From Haloprofundus salinisoli (GTDB lineage: Archaea; Halobacteriota; Halobacteria; Halobacteriales; Haloferacaceae): a stretch of 64,000 nucleotides of DNA. The stretch lies in the NCBI RefSeq assembly GCF_020097815.1, contig NZ_CP083663.1, positions 1 through 64,000 on the forward strand, written 5' to 3'. The translations under genes and the position numbers were made by a program. Below the pieces are notes generated by a model, which saw nothing but the letters and a program-made list of their open reading frames with translations, was not told the DNA's origin and ran no database searches. Shown piece by piece: positions 50,065 to 58,641 of this stretch (the stretch's first letter is position 1; every line of letters begins with the position of its first letter).

Positions 50065-50855
50065 ACCGTCGACTGCTTCTGGCTTTGGCTGCCCTCGTCT
50101 TACTCGTCGCCACCTCGGGGTGTCTCGGCTTCTTCGGCGACGACGAGATTCCGCCCGACCGCCTCGACGGCAACGTCACCGGCGAGTACAACTGGGACGC
50201 CGACGCCGACGTCTCCATCAACGTCTCCGAGCGGGCGACGTACCAGGCGGTGTACCGCTTCGAGGGCGAGGAACTGAGCCTCTATCGAAGCGACGGCCTC
50301 GGCACGGAGAACCCCCTCCACGTCGAGGCGGTTCGCTACCGCTACCCGAACGGGACCGTCATCAACGGGACGACGCTCATCGAACGCGGTGGCACCATCG
50401 AAGAACAGCGGGACGCCGTCCTCGTCGAACCGCCGGCGGACGCACCCGACGGCCAAGCGGGTCAGTTAGCGTTCACGGGCCAGAGCACGCCGAAGCATTT
50501 CTCGCTACCGACGTTCGTCAAGGGTTCGTACGAAATCGTCCTTCCGGAGGACCGTCGCGTCGACGTGCCGCTACTCAGCAGTACGAGACCGAACCCCGAC
50601 CGAGAGAGCGTCGAGGACGGCCGCGTCCACCTCTACTGGGACGACGTCCAGCGTGACGCGATCTCGGTCCGGTTCTACCTCGAACGCGACCTCTACATCT
50701 TCGGCGGCATCCTCGGCGTCTCCGCGCTCGTCGCACTCGTGGGCGGCCTCTACTACCGCCGGCGCATTACCGAGCTCCGGCGACAGCGGGAGGAACTCGG
50801 ACTCGACGTCGACACGTCCGACGACAGCGGGCGGCGGCGGCCGCCGGGGATGTGA
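50061..50855 (+). CDS. DUF5803-like lipoprotein with C-terminal membrane helix
   Basis: A 264-aa protein with signal MNRRLLLALAALVLLVATSG and lipobox Cys (SGCLG). A beta-rich extracellular part runs to about residue 210 (YQAVYRFEGEELSLYRSDGL). A second membrane helix (IFGGILGVSALVALVGGLYY) and a basic cytoplasmic tail RRRITELRRQREEL follow. This double-anchored plan matches DUF5803 of haloarchaea. The ATG at 50061 overlaps the DUF2110 stop (ATGA). Its function is unknown, and its coupling to tfe is odd for a surface protein. Confidence 0.82.
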   Translation: MNRRLLLALAALVLLVATSGCLGFFGDDEIPPDRLDGNVTGEYNWDADADVSINVSERATYQAVYRFEGEELSLYRSDGLGTENPLHVEAVRYRYPNGTVINGTTLIERGGTIEEQRDAVLVEPPADAPDGQAGQLAFTGQSTPKHFSLPTFVKGSYEIVLPEDRRVDVPLLSSTRPNPDRESVEDGRVHLYWDDVQRDAISVRFYLERDLYIFGGILGVSALVALVGGLYYRRRITELRRQREELGLDVDTSDDSGRRRPPGM

Positions 50856-50976
50856 CACCGTCAACCCGGCACTCGCATCGACGTCGATGCCGACGTTGAC
50901 GTCGACGGATTCGATCTAACGGCAGTTCGTCGGGGAGAACGCGGGACTTTTCGACACGCCGCTCCTCTTTCGAGCG

Positions 50977-51669
50977 ATGCGAATCGCAATCGTCAGCGTC
51001 GGCGACGAACTGCTCGTCGGCGACACGGTGAACACGAACGCGGCGTGGCTGGGCGAACGACTCGACGCGCGCGGCGCGACGGTCGAACGCGTGACGACGG
51101 TGCCGGACCGCCTCGCCGACATCGCACAGGTCGTCAACGAGTCGCTGGCCGCCTCCGACGCGGTCATCGTCACCGGCGGTCTCGGGCCGACGCACGACGA
51201 CGTGACGATGGAGGGCGTCGCGGCGGCGGTCGGCAAGTCGCTGGAACCGCACGCCGAGGCGTCGGCGTGGTTCGCCGACCGCGGCGGTTACGCGGCCGAT
51301 GACGGCGAACCGCGGACGGTCGAACTCCCGTCCGGTGCGCGCTTTCTCCCGAACGACGAGGGCGTCGCGCCGGGTGCCGTCGTCGAGTCGGTGTACGTGT
51401 TGCCGGGCGTCCCCGCGGAGATGAAGGCGATGTTCGAACGGGTCGAGAGCGAGTTCACGGGAACCGAGACGTACGTCGAGCACGTGCTCGTCGACGAACC
51501 AGAGAGTGCGCTCGCCGACAGACTGGTCGACCTGCAGCGTCGTTTCGACGTCACCGTCGGGAGCTATCCGGGCGACGGCGTCCGCGTGAAGATCAGCGCC
51601 ACCGACCCGGAGACGGCGAGCGAAGCGGCCGGGTGGCTCCGCGAACACGCTACCGTCGTCGACGACTGA
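50977..51669 (+). CDS. CinA-like molybdopterin-binding-fold protein
   Basis: A 230-aa MoaB/MogA-fold protein like the N-terminal domain of CinA. AIVSVGDELLVGDTVNTNAA is the classic start, ASDAVIVTGGLGPTHDDVTM the ligand loop, and YVLPGVPAEMKAMFERVES the third conserved segment. It lacks the nicotinamide-nucleotide amidase domain of full CinA. Archaeal forms may act as ADP-ribose pyrophosphatase-like enzymes, but the sequence does not show which reaction. It is monocistronic. Confidence 0.9.
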   Translation: MRIAIVSVGDELLVGDTVNTNAAWLGERLDARGATVERVTTVPDRLADIAQVVNESLAASDAVIVTGGLGPTHDDVTMEGVAAAVGKSLEPHAEASAWFADRGGYAADDGEPRTVELPSGARFLPNDEGVAPGAVVESVYVLPGVPAEMKAMFERVESEFTGTETYVEHVLVDEPESALADRLVDLQRRFDVTVGSYPGDGVRVKISATDPETASEAAGWLREHATVVDD

Positions 51670-51693
51670 GTCGCAGTCGCGCTCGGGGCCGAC

Positions 51694-51804
51694 TCAGCGG
51701 TAGAGGTAGAGCAACCAGCCGACGGTGATGAGCAGGCTCAACAGGAGGACGACGCCGCCGGTTTCGGCGGCCGGAAGCGACTGTTCCGACGCGAGTACGT
51801 ACAT
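51694..51804 (-). CDS. 36-aa single-helix membrane peptide
   Basis: Encodes MYVLASEQSLPAAETGGVVL followed by LLSLLITVGWLLYLYR. It has one transmembrane helix of about 18 residues and a short basic end. Many haloarchaea carry such peptides in this size range. No family recognised. The frame is open upstream, but the extra part is not protein-like. Convergent with the CinA-like gene. Confidence 0.5.
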   Translation of the reverse strand: MYVLASEQSLPAAETGGVVLLLSLLITVGWLLYLYR

Positions 51805-51979
51805 GAGCGATACGTTATCAGGCACGCCGTTTAACTGTTGACGGTTCGCACTCACGGCCATCACACGACACCGCCGTCGCCGAATCGAAGTCGCGGATGC
51901 GAACTCAGGAGCGAGTCGGTCTATCGAACCACAGGAGACATGGGAAAGTTGAACTACGTCGCTGCGGTGGATTACCGCA

Positions 51980-52252
51980 ATGGATGACCGCGCGGCGTCG
52001 CTGTCAGAAATGGCCGTGAGTGCCGCCTCGTGGGACCAATCGATGCCACCCAGCACGGCCGCCGCGGTAGCCGTCGCCGAAGCGAAAGGCATCGACCCCT
52101 GCGAGATGCAACAGCTCTACCAGGTCGTCGACCCGGACGCCCTCGACGCGCTGTTCGTCAGACAGTCGATGTCGTCCGTCGCGTTCGAGCTCTCGGGGTA
52201 CGAGGTGCTCGTCACGAGCGGCGGCAACGTGTTCGTCTTCGAGGACAGTTAG
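51980..52252 (+). CDS. HalOD1 output-domain protein
   Basis: A 90-aa single HalOD1 domain. MPPSTAAAVAVAEAKGIDPC forms the first helices, followed by LYQVVDPDALDALFVRQ and the beta end VAFELSGYEVLVTSGGNVFV. HalOD1 is a haloarchaea-only domain proposed as an output module of signalling systems; stand-alone copies are common. The target is unknown. Confidence 0.85.
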   Translation: MDDRAASLSEMAVSAASWDQSMPPSTAAAVAVAEAKGIDPCEMQQLYQVVDPDALDALFVRQSMSSVAFELSGYEVLVTSGGNVFVFEDS

Positions 52253-52368
52253 GAACCCATCGATAAGGGAGCCGGTAGCGGTCTGCCCGGTCAGTTTCGT
52301 TCACGACACCGACGCTTCCGACTCGTCGATTCGGCGTGTTTTTGCCGTCGGCGCCGTAGCCTTCGAGT

Positions 52369-53433
52369 ATGCGAATCGGCGTCGTCGTCAACCCAATCGC
52401 CGGGATGGGCGGACGGGTCGGACTGAAAGGGACGGACGGAAAAGTCGCGGAGGCGAGAGCGCGGGGTGCGGAACCGCGCGCCCCGGAGCGAGCACGCCGC
52501 GCGCTGACCGAACTCCGCGAGCGCGTCCCCGACGCGGAACTCGTCGTCTACGGCGGCGAGATGGGCGAAGACACCGCCCGTGCGGTCGGCTTCGACCCCG
52601 AAATCGTCGGCGCGCCGAGCGGCGAGGAGACGACGGCCGACGACACGCGGCGCGCCGTCGAGGCGTTCGTCGACGCCGGCGTCGACCTCGTGTTCTTCGT
52701 CGGCGGCGACGGCACCGCCGCCGACGTCGCCGAGGCGCTCGCCGACCGAGAACCCGAGACGCCGATGCTGGGCGTCCCCGCGGGCGTCAAAGTGTACTCG
52801 TCGGTGTTCGCCGTCTCCCCGGAGGACGCCGCCGGCATCGTCGCCTCCTTCGAGCGAACCGAACGCCGCGAGGTGATGGACATCGACGAGGACGAGTACC
52901 GCGAGGGAGAGGTCCACCCCGAGCTCCGCGCCGTCGCGACCGTCCCCGTCGCCGACGACCTCCAGTCCTCGAAGCAGTTGGGCGGCGGCACCGTCGAAGC
53001 CCTGGCCGAGGGCGTCGCCGACGACGTGGAACCCGGCGTCAACTACGTGCTCGGTCCCGGCTCCACCGTCGGCGCGGTGAAGGAGGCGCTGGGCTTCGAG
53101 GGGTCGCCCATCGGCGTCGACGTGTGGCGAGACGGGAACGCGCTCGTCCGCGACGCCAGCGAGTCGGAGATTCTCGACGTCCTCGGCGACGAGAACGTCA
53201 TCGTCGTCTCGCCAATCGGAGGACAGGGGTTCGTCTTCGGCCGCGGCAACCCCCAGCTATCGCCCGCGGTCGTCCGACGCTGTTCGGTCGAGGTCGTCGC
53301 CTCGCGCTCGAAACTCGACGAACTCTCGGTGCTCCGCGTCGACACCGACGACCCCGAACTCGACGCGGAGTTGCGGGGATGGACGAAGGTCCGCGTCGGC
53401 CGATTCGAACGCCGGATGATGAAAGTCGTCTGA
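52369..53433 (+). CDS. ATP-NAD kinase family protein (AcoX-like)
   Basis: A 354-aa protein. RIGVVVNPIAGMGGRVGLKG opens the N-terminal domain, and VFFVGGDGTAADVAEALADR holds the GGDGT ATP site. NYVLGPGSTVGAVKEALGFE and VSPIGGQGFVFGRGNPQLSP form the C-terminal beta domain. The plan is that of PF20143-type ATP-NAD kinase relatives (AcoX), longer than the housekeeping NAD kinase. Phosphorylation of NAD is likely but not shown. Monocistronic. Confidence 0.87.
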   Translation: MRIGVVVNPIAGMGGRVGLKGTDGKVAEARARGAEPRAPERARRALTELRERVPDAELVVYGGEMGEDTARAVGFDPEIVGAPSGEETTADDTRRAVEAFVDAGVDLVFFVGGDGTAADVAEALADREPETPMLGVPAGVKVYSSVFAVSPEDAAGIVASFERTERREVMDIDEDEYREGEVHPELRAVATVPVADDLQSSKQLGGGTVEALAEGVADDVEPGVNYVLGPGSTVGAVKEALGFEGSPIGVDVWRDGNALVRDASESEILDVLGDENVIVVSPIGGQGFVFGRGNPQLSPAVVRRCSVEVVASRSKLDELSVLRVDTDDPELDAELRGWTKVRVGRFERRMMKVV

Positions 53434-53562
53434 GCGTCACCGCTCCTTCGAGTCGACTCCCGCCGCTCGTTTCGGTTCACCCTCGACGCTCGCGTCGCTC
53501 ACGTTCTCGAAACGACCTCGTCGCTCGCCGTGGTAGCGGTCGAACTCCCCCGATTTATGATG

Positions 53563-53609
53563 TATTATATCTCTACAGTGAAGATTAAGGTCATTGGAGG
53601 GATACTCCA
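53563..53609 (+). promoter_or_regulatory. Promoter and hairpin-linked Shine-Dalgarno of the PhoU-like gene
   Basis: A TATTATA box at 53563-53569 is followed by a leader of about 25 nt. In the leader, TGGAG-GGATA-CTCCA (53595-53609) is an exact 5-bp hairpin whose 5' arm contains the Shine-Dalgarno GGAGG. The ATG at 53614 begins 4 nt after it. Folding would hide the ribosome site. Confidence 0.5.
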
Positions 53610-53613
53610 TGCC

Positions 53614-54645
53614 ATGGAGACGCGGAAAGTCCAGCGACTCGGTCCCTCGACGCTGGCGATGACGCTCCCGGCGGAGTGGGCGAAAGAACACGGTGTGAAC
53701 AAAGGCGACGAAGTGTCGATTCGGATGGGCGGCAAGGGAACGCTCACCGTGTTGCCTGAGTCGGCGTCGACGGAGGATTCGGAGGCGATCATCCACGCCG
53801 ACAACCTCGACGCGGACGGCCTCGAACGCGCCATCGTCGCCCAGTACGTGCTCGGGCGGCGCGTGATTCACGTCGAGAAAGCGGAGGGCGCACTCGACAG
53901 CGAACAGATCAACGCCGTCTACAAAGCCGAAACGCAGCTGATGGGCCTCGGCGTCATCGAGGAGACCCCCGAGCGAATCGCCATCCGGTGTTCGGTCGAC
54001 CCCGAGGATTTCACGCTCGACAACCTGCTCGAACGCCTCGAAAACACCGGGAGCACGATGCGCGGCGAGGCGGTGAAGGCGCTGGCACACGGCAACCCGG
54101 ACCTCGCACAGCGGGCGCTCAACCGCGAACGACAGGCGAACAAGATTTTCGTCCTCCTGCTTCGCCTCATCTTCACCGCCTATCAGAACCCGAACCTCTG
54201 TCGCGCCGTCGGCCTCGAATCCGGCTTCCCGCTCATCGGCTACCGTTCGGTGGCGAAGAACCTCGAACTCACCGCCGACAACGCCGAAGACATCGCCGAA
54301 ATCGTCCTCAACACCGAAGGGCACACTATCGACGTGGACTCGGCGACGATGCGTCGCATCCGCGAGTTCACCGACCAGGTCGACGACATCACGGTCAAGG
54401 CGGTCCAGTCGGTCGTCGACCGCGACTACGACCTCACCATCGAGGTTCGAGAGCAGTTCCGCGAACTCACCGACCGAGAGCAGGACATCCTCTCGGAGAT
54501 TCCGGAGGTGTCGAACGAGGAGCTCCTTCGAATCCGCGAGGTGCTCGTCAGCCTCCAGCAGACGGCGCAGTACGCGATGCGAAACGCCGAGATCGCGGCG
54601 AACCTCGCACTCGACGAGGAGTCCGACCACGTCACGATTTCCTGA
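53614..54645 (+). CDS. AbrB-PhoU domain phosphate-uptake regulator
   Basis: A 343-aa protein. Residues 1-50 are a SpoVT/AbrB DNA-binding domain (VQRLGPSTLAMTLPAEWAKE, NKGDEVSIRM). About 110-215 and 220-325 are two PhoU three-helix repeats, with the typical REFTDQVDDITVKAVQSVVD and EEVREQ-like IEVREQFRELTDREQD. This AbrB-PhoU fusion is the archaeal form; it probably binds DNA and adjusts phosphate transport. No pst genes are adjacent. The ATG at 53614 has a Shine-Dalgarno held in a small hairpin. Confidence 0.9.
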   Translation: METRKVQRLGPSTLAMTLPAEWAKEHGVNKGDEVSIRMGGKGTLTVLPESASTEDSEAIIHADNLDADGLERAIVAQYVLGRRVIHVEKAEGALDSEQINAVYKAETQLMGLGVIEETPERIAIRCSVDPEDFTLDNLLERLENTGSTMRGEAVKALAHGNPDLAQRALNRERQANKIFVLLLRLIFTAYQNPNLCRAVGLESGFPLIGYRSVAKNLELTADNAEDIAEIVLNTEGHTIDVDSATMRRIREFTDQVDDITVKAVQSVVDRDYDLTIEVREQFRELTDREQDILSEIPEVSNEELLRIREVLVSLQQTAQYAMRNAEIAANLALDEESDHVTIS

Positions 54646-54746
54646 GACGCGAGCGAACACGAGGCCGGTTGTGTTCTCGCCGGCTTCGTCGGCCTCACCG
54701 ACCCCGATGTGACTGGCGACTCAGTCGGCCGTCGCGTCCACCTCGG

Positions 54747-55181
54747 TCAGCGCGTCGCCGCCGGCGCTTCCGGCGGTGTCTGAGTCGGACCGACCCGCTC
54801 TGCTGTCAGCGGGTTCCGTCGGGTGATCTGACAGTCGAAGGCGGGATGTTCGCCGAAGTGTCGAATCAGCATGTGACGGCGCGATCCGGTGATGCCGGTC
54901 CGACCGACGTCCTCGGCGGTGAACTCGCGGGGCAGGCGGTCGTACAGGCGTCGCAGCGCCTCGAAGCTCTCGAACACCTTCGCGTTTCCTGCCGACTCCG
55001 CACCGCGCCGGGAGACGACGTAACTGCCGTCCTCGCGGTACTCGCCCGCGGTGCGGAAGAACTCGCGTTTCTCCGTCAGCGCGGTCCCGATGTTGTCTTG
55101 CAGTTTCGCAGCGTCGGCTCTCGACAGTTCACACGTCCGGTCGCCGATGCGCAGCAGAATCGATTCGTCGTCGCTCGTCAC
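54747..55181 (-). CDS. Haloarchaeal protein of unknown function
   Basis: A 144-aa protein that starts at a GTG giving TSDDESILLRIGDRTCELSR, followed by KLQDNIGTALTEKREFFRTA and RLPREFTAEDVGRTGITGSR. The frame has protein-like codon use up to and somewhat past this GTG (FFSRDENAVS in the upstream frame), so the true start may lie further upstream. I do not recognise the family with confidence. The GTGA overlap with the stop codon of the LEA14-like gene supports the chosen start. Confidence 0.65.
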   Translation of the reverse strand: MTSDDESILLRIGDRTCELSRADAAKLQDNIGTALTEKREFFRTAGEYREDGSYVVSRRGAESAGNAKVFESFEALRRLYDRLPREFTAEDVGRTGITGSRRHMLIRHFGEHPAFDCQITRRNPLTAERVGPTQTPPEAPAATR

Positions 55182-56524
55182 CGAGACGGCGTTCTCATCG
55201 CGGGAGAAGAACTCGACCAGGAGAGTGGGTACTCCGTTGCATGTACCGGATACACGAACGGACGGGGTAAAAACGTTGTCGGCAGGAGCAGGTTTGGCGA
55301 GGCGACGGCGGACAGCGTATCCACGTCGTCGGCTCCGCCTGCCGGGAGCGTCTCGGTCGGTCGCGTCAGTGCGCCTGCCGACGCAGGTCGGTTCTCCGGC
55401 GACTGAGTTCCATCTCCGGTCGACCGGCTCTCGTGTTCCGTCGTCGAACTCCCGGCCGTGGGTTCGGTGTCTCCCCCCGCCGACTCCCCGCCGTTCGTTT
55501 GCCCGCTGTTCGTCTGCCCGACGTTCGTCTCGGTTCCGAACACGCTCGTTTCGATGGTCTGGGTGTACTGGACGTCCTGCAGGGGCAGGTCGAGTCTCAC
55601 GCCGGCGGGCAGTCGGACGACGGCGCGGAAGTCGATAGTGAGCGTCGTCACCTCGCCGCGGCGGACGTGCGTCACCCACCACTCGTCGAGACGGTCGTTT
55701 TCGATGACCGCCGTCGCCTCGATTCGTTGGGTCTGCTTCGGCCCGACGACGTACTCGCGGTTCGTCGACCCCCGTCCGACGCGGACGCCGTTCATGTGGA
55801 TGTCGTAGCCGAGTCGACTCACCGTCACCGGGACCGGTTTCGGATTGTAGACGACGAACGAGGTTCGAATCGGCGTCGCCGACTCGTTGGCGTCGCCCCA
55901 CTGTGCGCTCGTCTCGTTAACGTAGAGAATCGGGTCCGAAACCAGCGGTTGGTTCGCGTCGATGGCTCGGGTCTCCGTCGAGTTGAACGCCGAGACGATG
56001 TCGGTCTGGATCTCGCGCTCGACGGTCGGTCCCTCGAAGGTGGCTTCGACGCCCCGGTAACCGGCGTCTGCGTCGACCCGGAGCGTCGTTCGCTCGCCGT
56101 TTTCGACGTGGGTCACCCACCACTCGGAGATGCGCTCGTTTCGCATCTCCGTCCGGAACGAGAGCGTCGAGTTGCCGCGGCCGATACGGAGGCCGTTCTT
56201 GCGGTTCGAGGCCATCGGCACGTCGTTCATCCGCACGCCGTAGTCGATGGTCGCGCCGTCGATGCTGACGCCGAGCGGGTTCGGATTCCGGACGGTGACG
56301 TTCGTCTCGATGGTCGTGGTGTCGTTGTCGACGGCGACGATCCGATTGCTGATCTCGGTGACGCCGGGGGCCCCGACGAAGCCGAGTACGGAGGCGGCGA
56401 CGAGGGCGAGGGCCGCGGCAGCGAGCACGACGGCGACCCGGCCCGACCGACTCCGGAGCACGCTCGTCTTCGGCGTATCCGACGTATTCGACGCACTCGG
56501 CCCGTCTGCCGCCCTCGGGTCCAT
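55178..56524 (-). CDS. LEA14/WHy-domain membrane protein with unusual tail
   Basis: A 448-aa protein. An N-terminal membrane helix (VAVVLAAAALALVAASVLGF, about 30-50) anchors two WHy (LEA14-like) beta domains at about 58-170 and 195-320; each has EWWVTHV followed by TTLRVD- or TTLTID-type strands. After about residue 335 the chain becomes Gly/Thr/Ser-rich. From about 395 it is an unusual Pro- and Ser-rich text that runs over what looks like promoter DNA for the next gene. The normal family end is probably near residue 360. Possibly protects the cell surface in desiccation or salt stress. Confidence 0.8.
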   Translation of the reverse strand: MDPRAADGPSASNTSDTPKTSVLRSRSGRVAVVLAAAALALVAASVLGFVGAPGVTEISNRIVAVDNDTTTIETNVTVRNPNPLGVSIDGATIDYGVRMNDVPMASNRKNGLRIGRGNSTLSFRTEMRNERISEWWVTHVENGERTTLRVDADAGYRGVEATFEGPTVEREIQTDIVSAFNSTETRAIDANQPLVSDPILYVNETSAQWGDANESATPIRTSFVVYNPKPVPVTVSRLGYDIHMNGVRVGRGSTNREYVVGPKQTQRIEATAVIENDRLDEWWVTHVRRGEVTTLTIDFRAVVRLPAGVRLDLPLQDVQYTQTIETSVFGTETNVGQTNSGQTNGGESAGGDTEPTAGSSTTEHESRSTGDGTQSPENRPASAGALTRPTETLPAGGADDVDTLSAVASPNLLLPTTFLPRPFVYPVHATEYPLSWSSSSPAMRTPSR

Positions 56525-56632
56525 ACAGAGCCAGAGTCTGCGGGCTACTTAGTCGATACGGGTCGAAAACGGGGAGCGGCCGGCGGCGACGACTGTCGAA
56601 TAAACTAAGTGGACACCGCCGAACCGGGTGGT

Positions 56633-56818
56633 ATGGCAACGCAGACGACTCGTACGGACATGGGTATCGGTATCGCGATGTTGTTCTCGATGCTCACGCT
56701 CGTCGGCGCGGCGGTGATGCTCGCCGGACCCAATCAGTTTACGCAGGCGTGGGGGTTCGCCGGTGCGATGGTCGCCGCGTCGCTGGCCGTCGCCGCCGTA
56801 CACGTGTACTCTCACTAG
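56633..56818 (+). CDS. 61-aa two-helix membrane protein
   Basis: A small protein: a short polar start (MATQTTRTDMG), one helix at about 11-31 (IGIAMLFSMLTLVGAAVMLA), a turn with PNQF, and a second helix at 38-57. Such two-helix proteins are common in haloarchaea. I cannot assign a function. The ATG at 56633 is chosen over one eight codons upstream. Divergent from the LEA14-like gene. Confidence 0.7.
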   Translation: MATQTTRTDMGIGIAMLFSMLTLVGAAVMLAGPNQFTQAWGFAGAMVAASLAVAAVHVYSH

Positions 56819-56880
56819 CCGCGGGCCGCTCGTCCGACCAAGTAACCGTTAATATCATCAGACACGTAGGAGGAACGTCG

Positions 56881-57105
56881 ATGACCGAATACACCGACGA
56901 GGAACAGCGGATTATCGCCTACCTCCGGGAGAGCGTCACTCGCGGTGAGCGGTACTTCCGGGCGAAGAACATCGCCGAGGCGATCGGTCTCTCGGCGAAG
57001 CAGGTCGGCTCGCGCCTGCCCCGCCTCGCAGAGAAATCCGAAGACGTCGAGATCGAAAAGTGGGGACGCGCGCGCTCGACGACGTGGCGAGTCACCCGCA
57101 GTTAA
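56881..57105 (+). CDS. Small winged-helix protein, DUF7123-like
   Basis: A 74-aa protein that is one helix-turn-helix: DEEQRIIAYLRESVTRGERY, then FRAKNIAEAIGLSAKQVGSR, and a short wing IEKWGRARSTTWRV. It resembles the haloarchaeal DUF7123 family. It likely binds DNA. It is 37 bp upstream of the SRPBCC gene on the same strand. Confidence 0.78.
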   Translation: MTEYTDEEQRIIAYLRESVTRGERYFRAKNIAEAIGLSAKQVGSRLPRLAEKSEDVEIEKWGRARSTTWRVTRS

Positions 57106-57142
57106 TCCACGGATTTTTGCCCTCTCCGCCTGATATAACCCC

Positions 57143-57580
57143 ATGACTGTCAGGGTTACGCGAACCTTCGAGTTCGACCACCCCCCGGAAAACGTGTGGA
57201 CGTTCATCTCCGACCCCGAGAAACGCGCGGGTGCGATAAGCGTCGTGAAGAAGTACGACCTCCACCCGACCGACGACCGGAAGGCGACGTGGCACGTCGC
57301 GCTGCCCATCCCCCTCATCCGGTCGACGGTGCCCGTCGAAACCGAAGACGTCGCCCGCGACGCACCTCGATACGTGAAGTTCGTCGGTCGCTCGCGCGCA
57401 CTCCGCGTCACCGGCGAGCACACCGTCGAGGAGACCGAGACCGGCTCTCGCCTCGTCAACGAGTTCATCGTCGACGGGAGTCTGCCCGGCGTCGAGAGCT
57501 TCTTCAAGCGAAATCTCGACCGCGAACTCGACAACTTGGAACAGGCGCTGCGCCGCGAGCTCGCCGAATCGAAGCGCTGA
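57143..57580 (+). CDS. SRPBCC-fold protein
   Basis: A 145-aa START-like protein with the helix-grip order: VRVTRTFEFDHPPENVWTFI, ISDPEKRAGAISVVKKYDL, then TWHVALPIPLIRSTVPVETE and TGSRLVNEFIVDGSLPGVES, ending in a long helix (FKRNLDRELDNLEQALRREL). Such proteins bind hydrophobic ligands; the ligand is unknown. Three bases separate it from the nitrilase gene, so the two are translated together. Confidence 0.87.
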   Translation: MTVRVTRTFEFDHPPENVWTFISDPEKRAGAISVVKKYDLHPTDDRKATWHVALPIPLIRSTVPVETEDVARDAPRYVKFVGRSRALRVTGEHTVEETETGSRLVNEFIVDGSLPGVESFFKRNLDRELDNLEQALRRELAESKR

Positions 57581-57583
57581 CCG

Positions 57584-58390
57584 ATGCGTCTCACTCTCGC
57601 CCAACTCGAACAGGACGCCGGAAGCGTCGATGCGGCGCTCGACGCCGCCGAAGCAGCCGTCGAAGAGGCGGCCGCCGACGGCGCGGACCTCGTCGCGCTC
57701 CCAGAGCTGTTCGCCGTCGGCTACTTCGCCTTCGAGTCGTACGCTCGCGTCGCCGAAGGACTGGACGGACCGACGTTCGGTCGCCTCCGCGATATGGCGA
57801 CCGACCACGACGTGGGCCTGCTGGCCGGCAGTCACGTCGAAGACCTCGAAGCCAGCGCCGACGCCGGCTACGACGTGCCCGGCGATACCGGGCTGTCCAA
57901 CACGACGACGTTTTTCGACCGCGACGGATCGCTGCGGACGACGTACCGCAAACACCACCTGTTCGGCTACGAGTCCGCCGAGGCGCGCCTGCTCACGCCG
58001 GGGCAACGCCTGAAACCGTTCGAGTTCGACGGTTTCACCGTCGGCACCTGCACCTGCTACGACCTCCGCTTCCCGGAACTGACGCGCGAACTCGTCGACG
58101 AGGGCGTCACCCTCCTCTTGGTGCCGAGCGCGTGGCCGTACCCCCGCGTCGAGCACTGGCAGACGCTGACGAGAGCACGGGCCATCGAGAACCTCTGGTA
58201 CCTCGGCGCGATAAACGGCGTCGGCGCGTTCGAGTCGGCGACGTTGCTCGGCCGGTCGACGGTGTGCGACCCGTGGGGGACGCCGCTGGCCAGCGCGGGC
58301 GACCGCCCGGCGCACGTCACCGCCGACCTCGACCCCGACGAGGTGACGCGGGTCCGCGAGGAGTTCCCCGCGCTCGCCGACCGACGGTGA
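57584..58390 (+). CDS. Nitrilase-superfamily carbon-nitrogen hydrolase
   Basis: A 268-aa C-N hydrolase. The catalytic Glu is in DLVALPELFAVGYF, the Lys in TTYRKHHLFGYES, and the Cys in TCTCYDLRFPELTREL. SAWPYPRVEHWQTLTRARAI follows, as in omega-amidase/Nit2-like members. It probably hydrolyses an amide; the substrate is not evident. It is the last gene of a three-gene unit with the HTH and SRPBCC genes. Confidence 0.91.
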   Translation: MRLTLAQLEQDAGSVDAALDAAEAAVEEAAADGADLVALPELFAVGYFAFESYARVAEGLDGPTFGRLRDMATDHDVGLLAGSHVEDLEASADAGYDVPGDTGLSNTTTFFDRDGSLRTTYRKHHLFGYESAEARLLTPGQRLKPFEFDGFTVGTCTCYDLRFPELTRELVDEGVTLLLVPSAWPYPRVEHWQTLTRARAIENLWYLGAINGVGAFESATLLGRSTVCDPWGTPLASAGDRPAHVTADLDPDEVTRVREEFPALADRR

Positions 58391-58641
58391 CGCCGCCGCG
58401 GTCTGCGGTACCGTGAGAACCGCTGACGGCATCAGTTCTCCGTGTCGATGCCTTTATTGAGACGTGCTTCTTAGCCGAATTCGCCGACGATATCGACGCT
58501 TTTCTCGTCGACGACTCGGCACAAATCAACCGCCGCATCACGCTGCAGTGAGGGGTCCACTGTGGCCATCGCCGCACCGCTCCCCTGGCCCGGTGGGGGA
58601 GCGCTCCCGCCTCGCCTTCCGCCGTTCCTTCGACTACCGAC
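58391..58641. other. Gene-free spacer
   Basis: 251 bp between convergent genes. A reading frame on the plus strand around 58447-58548 reads ETCFLAEFADDIDAFLVDDS and ends at a TGA; it has the look of a broken gene end but I cannot match it to a family. Confidence 0.4.

Noticed and set aside
58447-58548. Possible transposase or gene-end fragment (ETCFLAEFADDIDAFLVDDS)
   Set aside because: Too short to assign; no terminal inverted repeats or target duplication seen near it.
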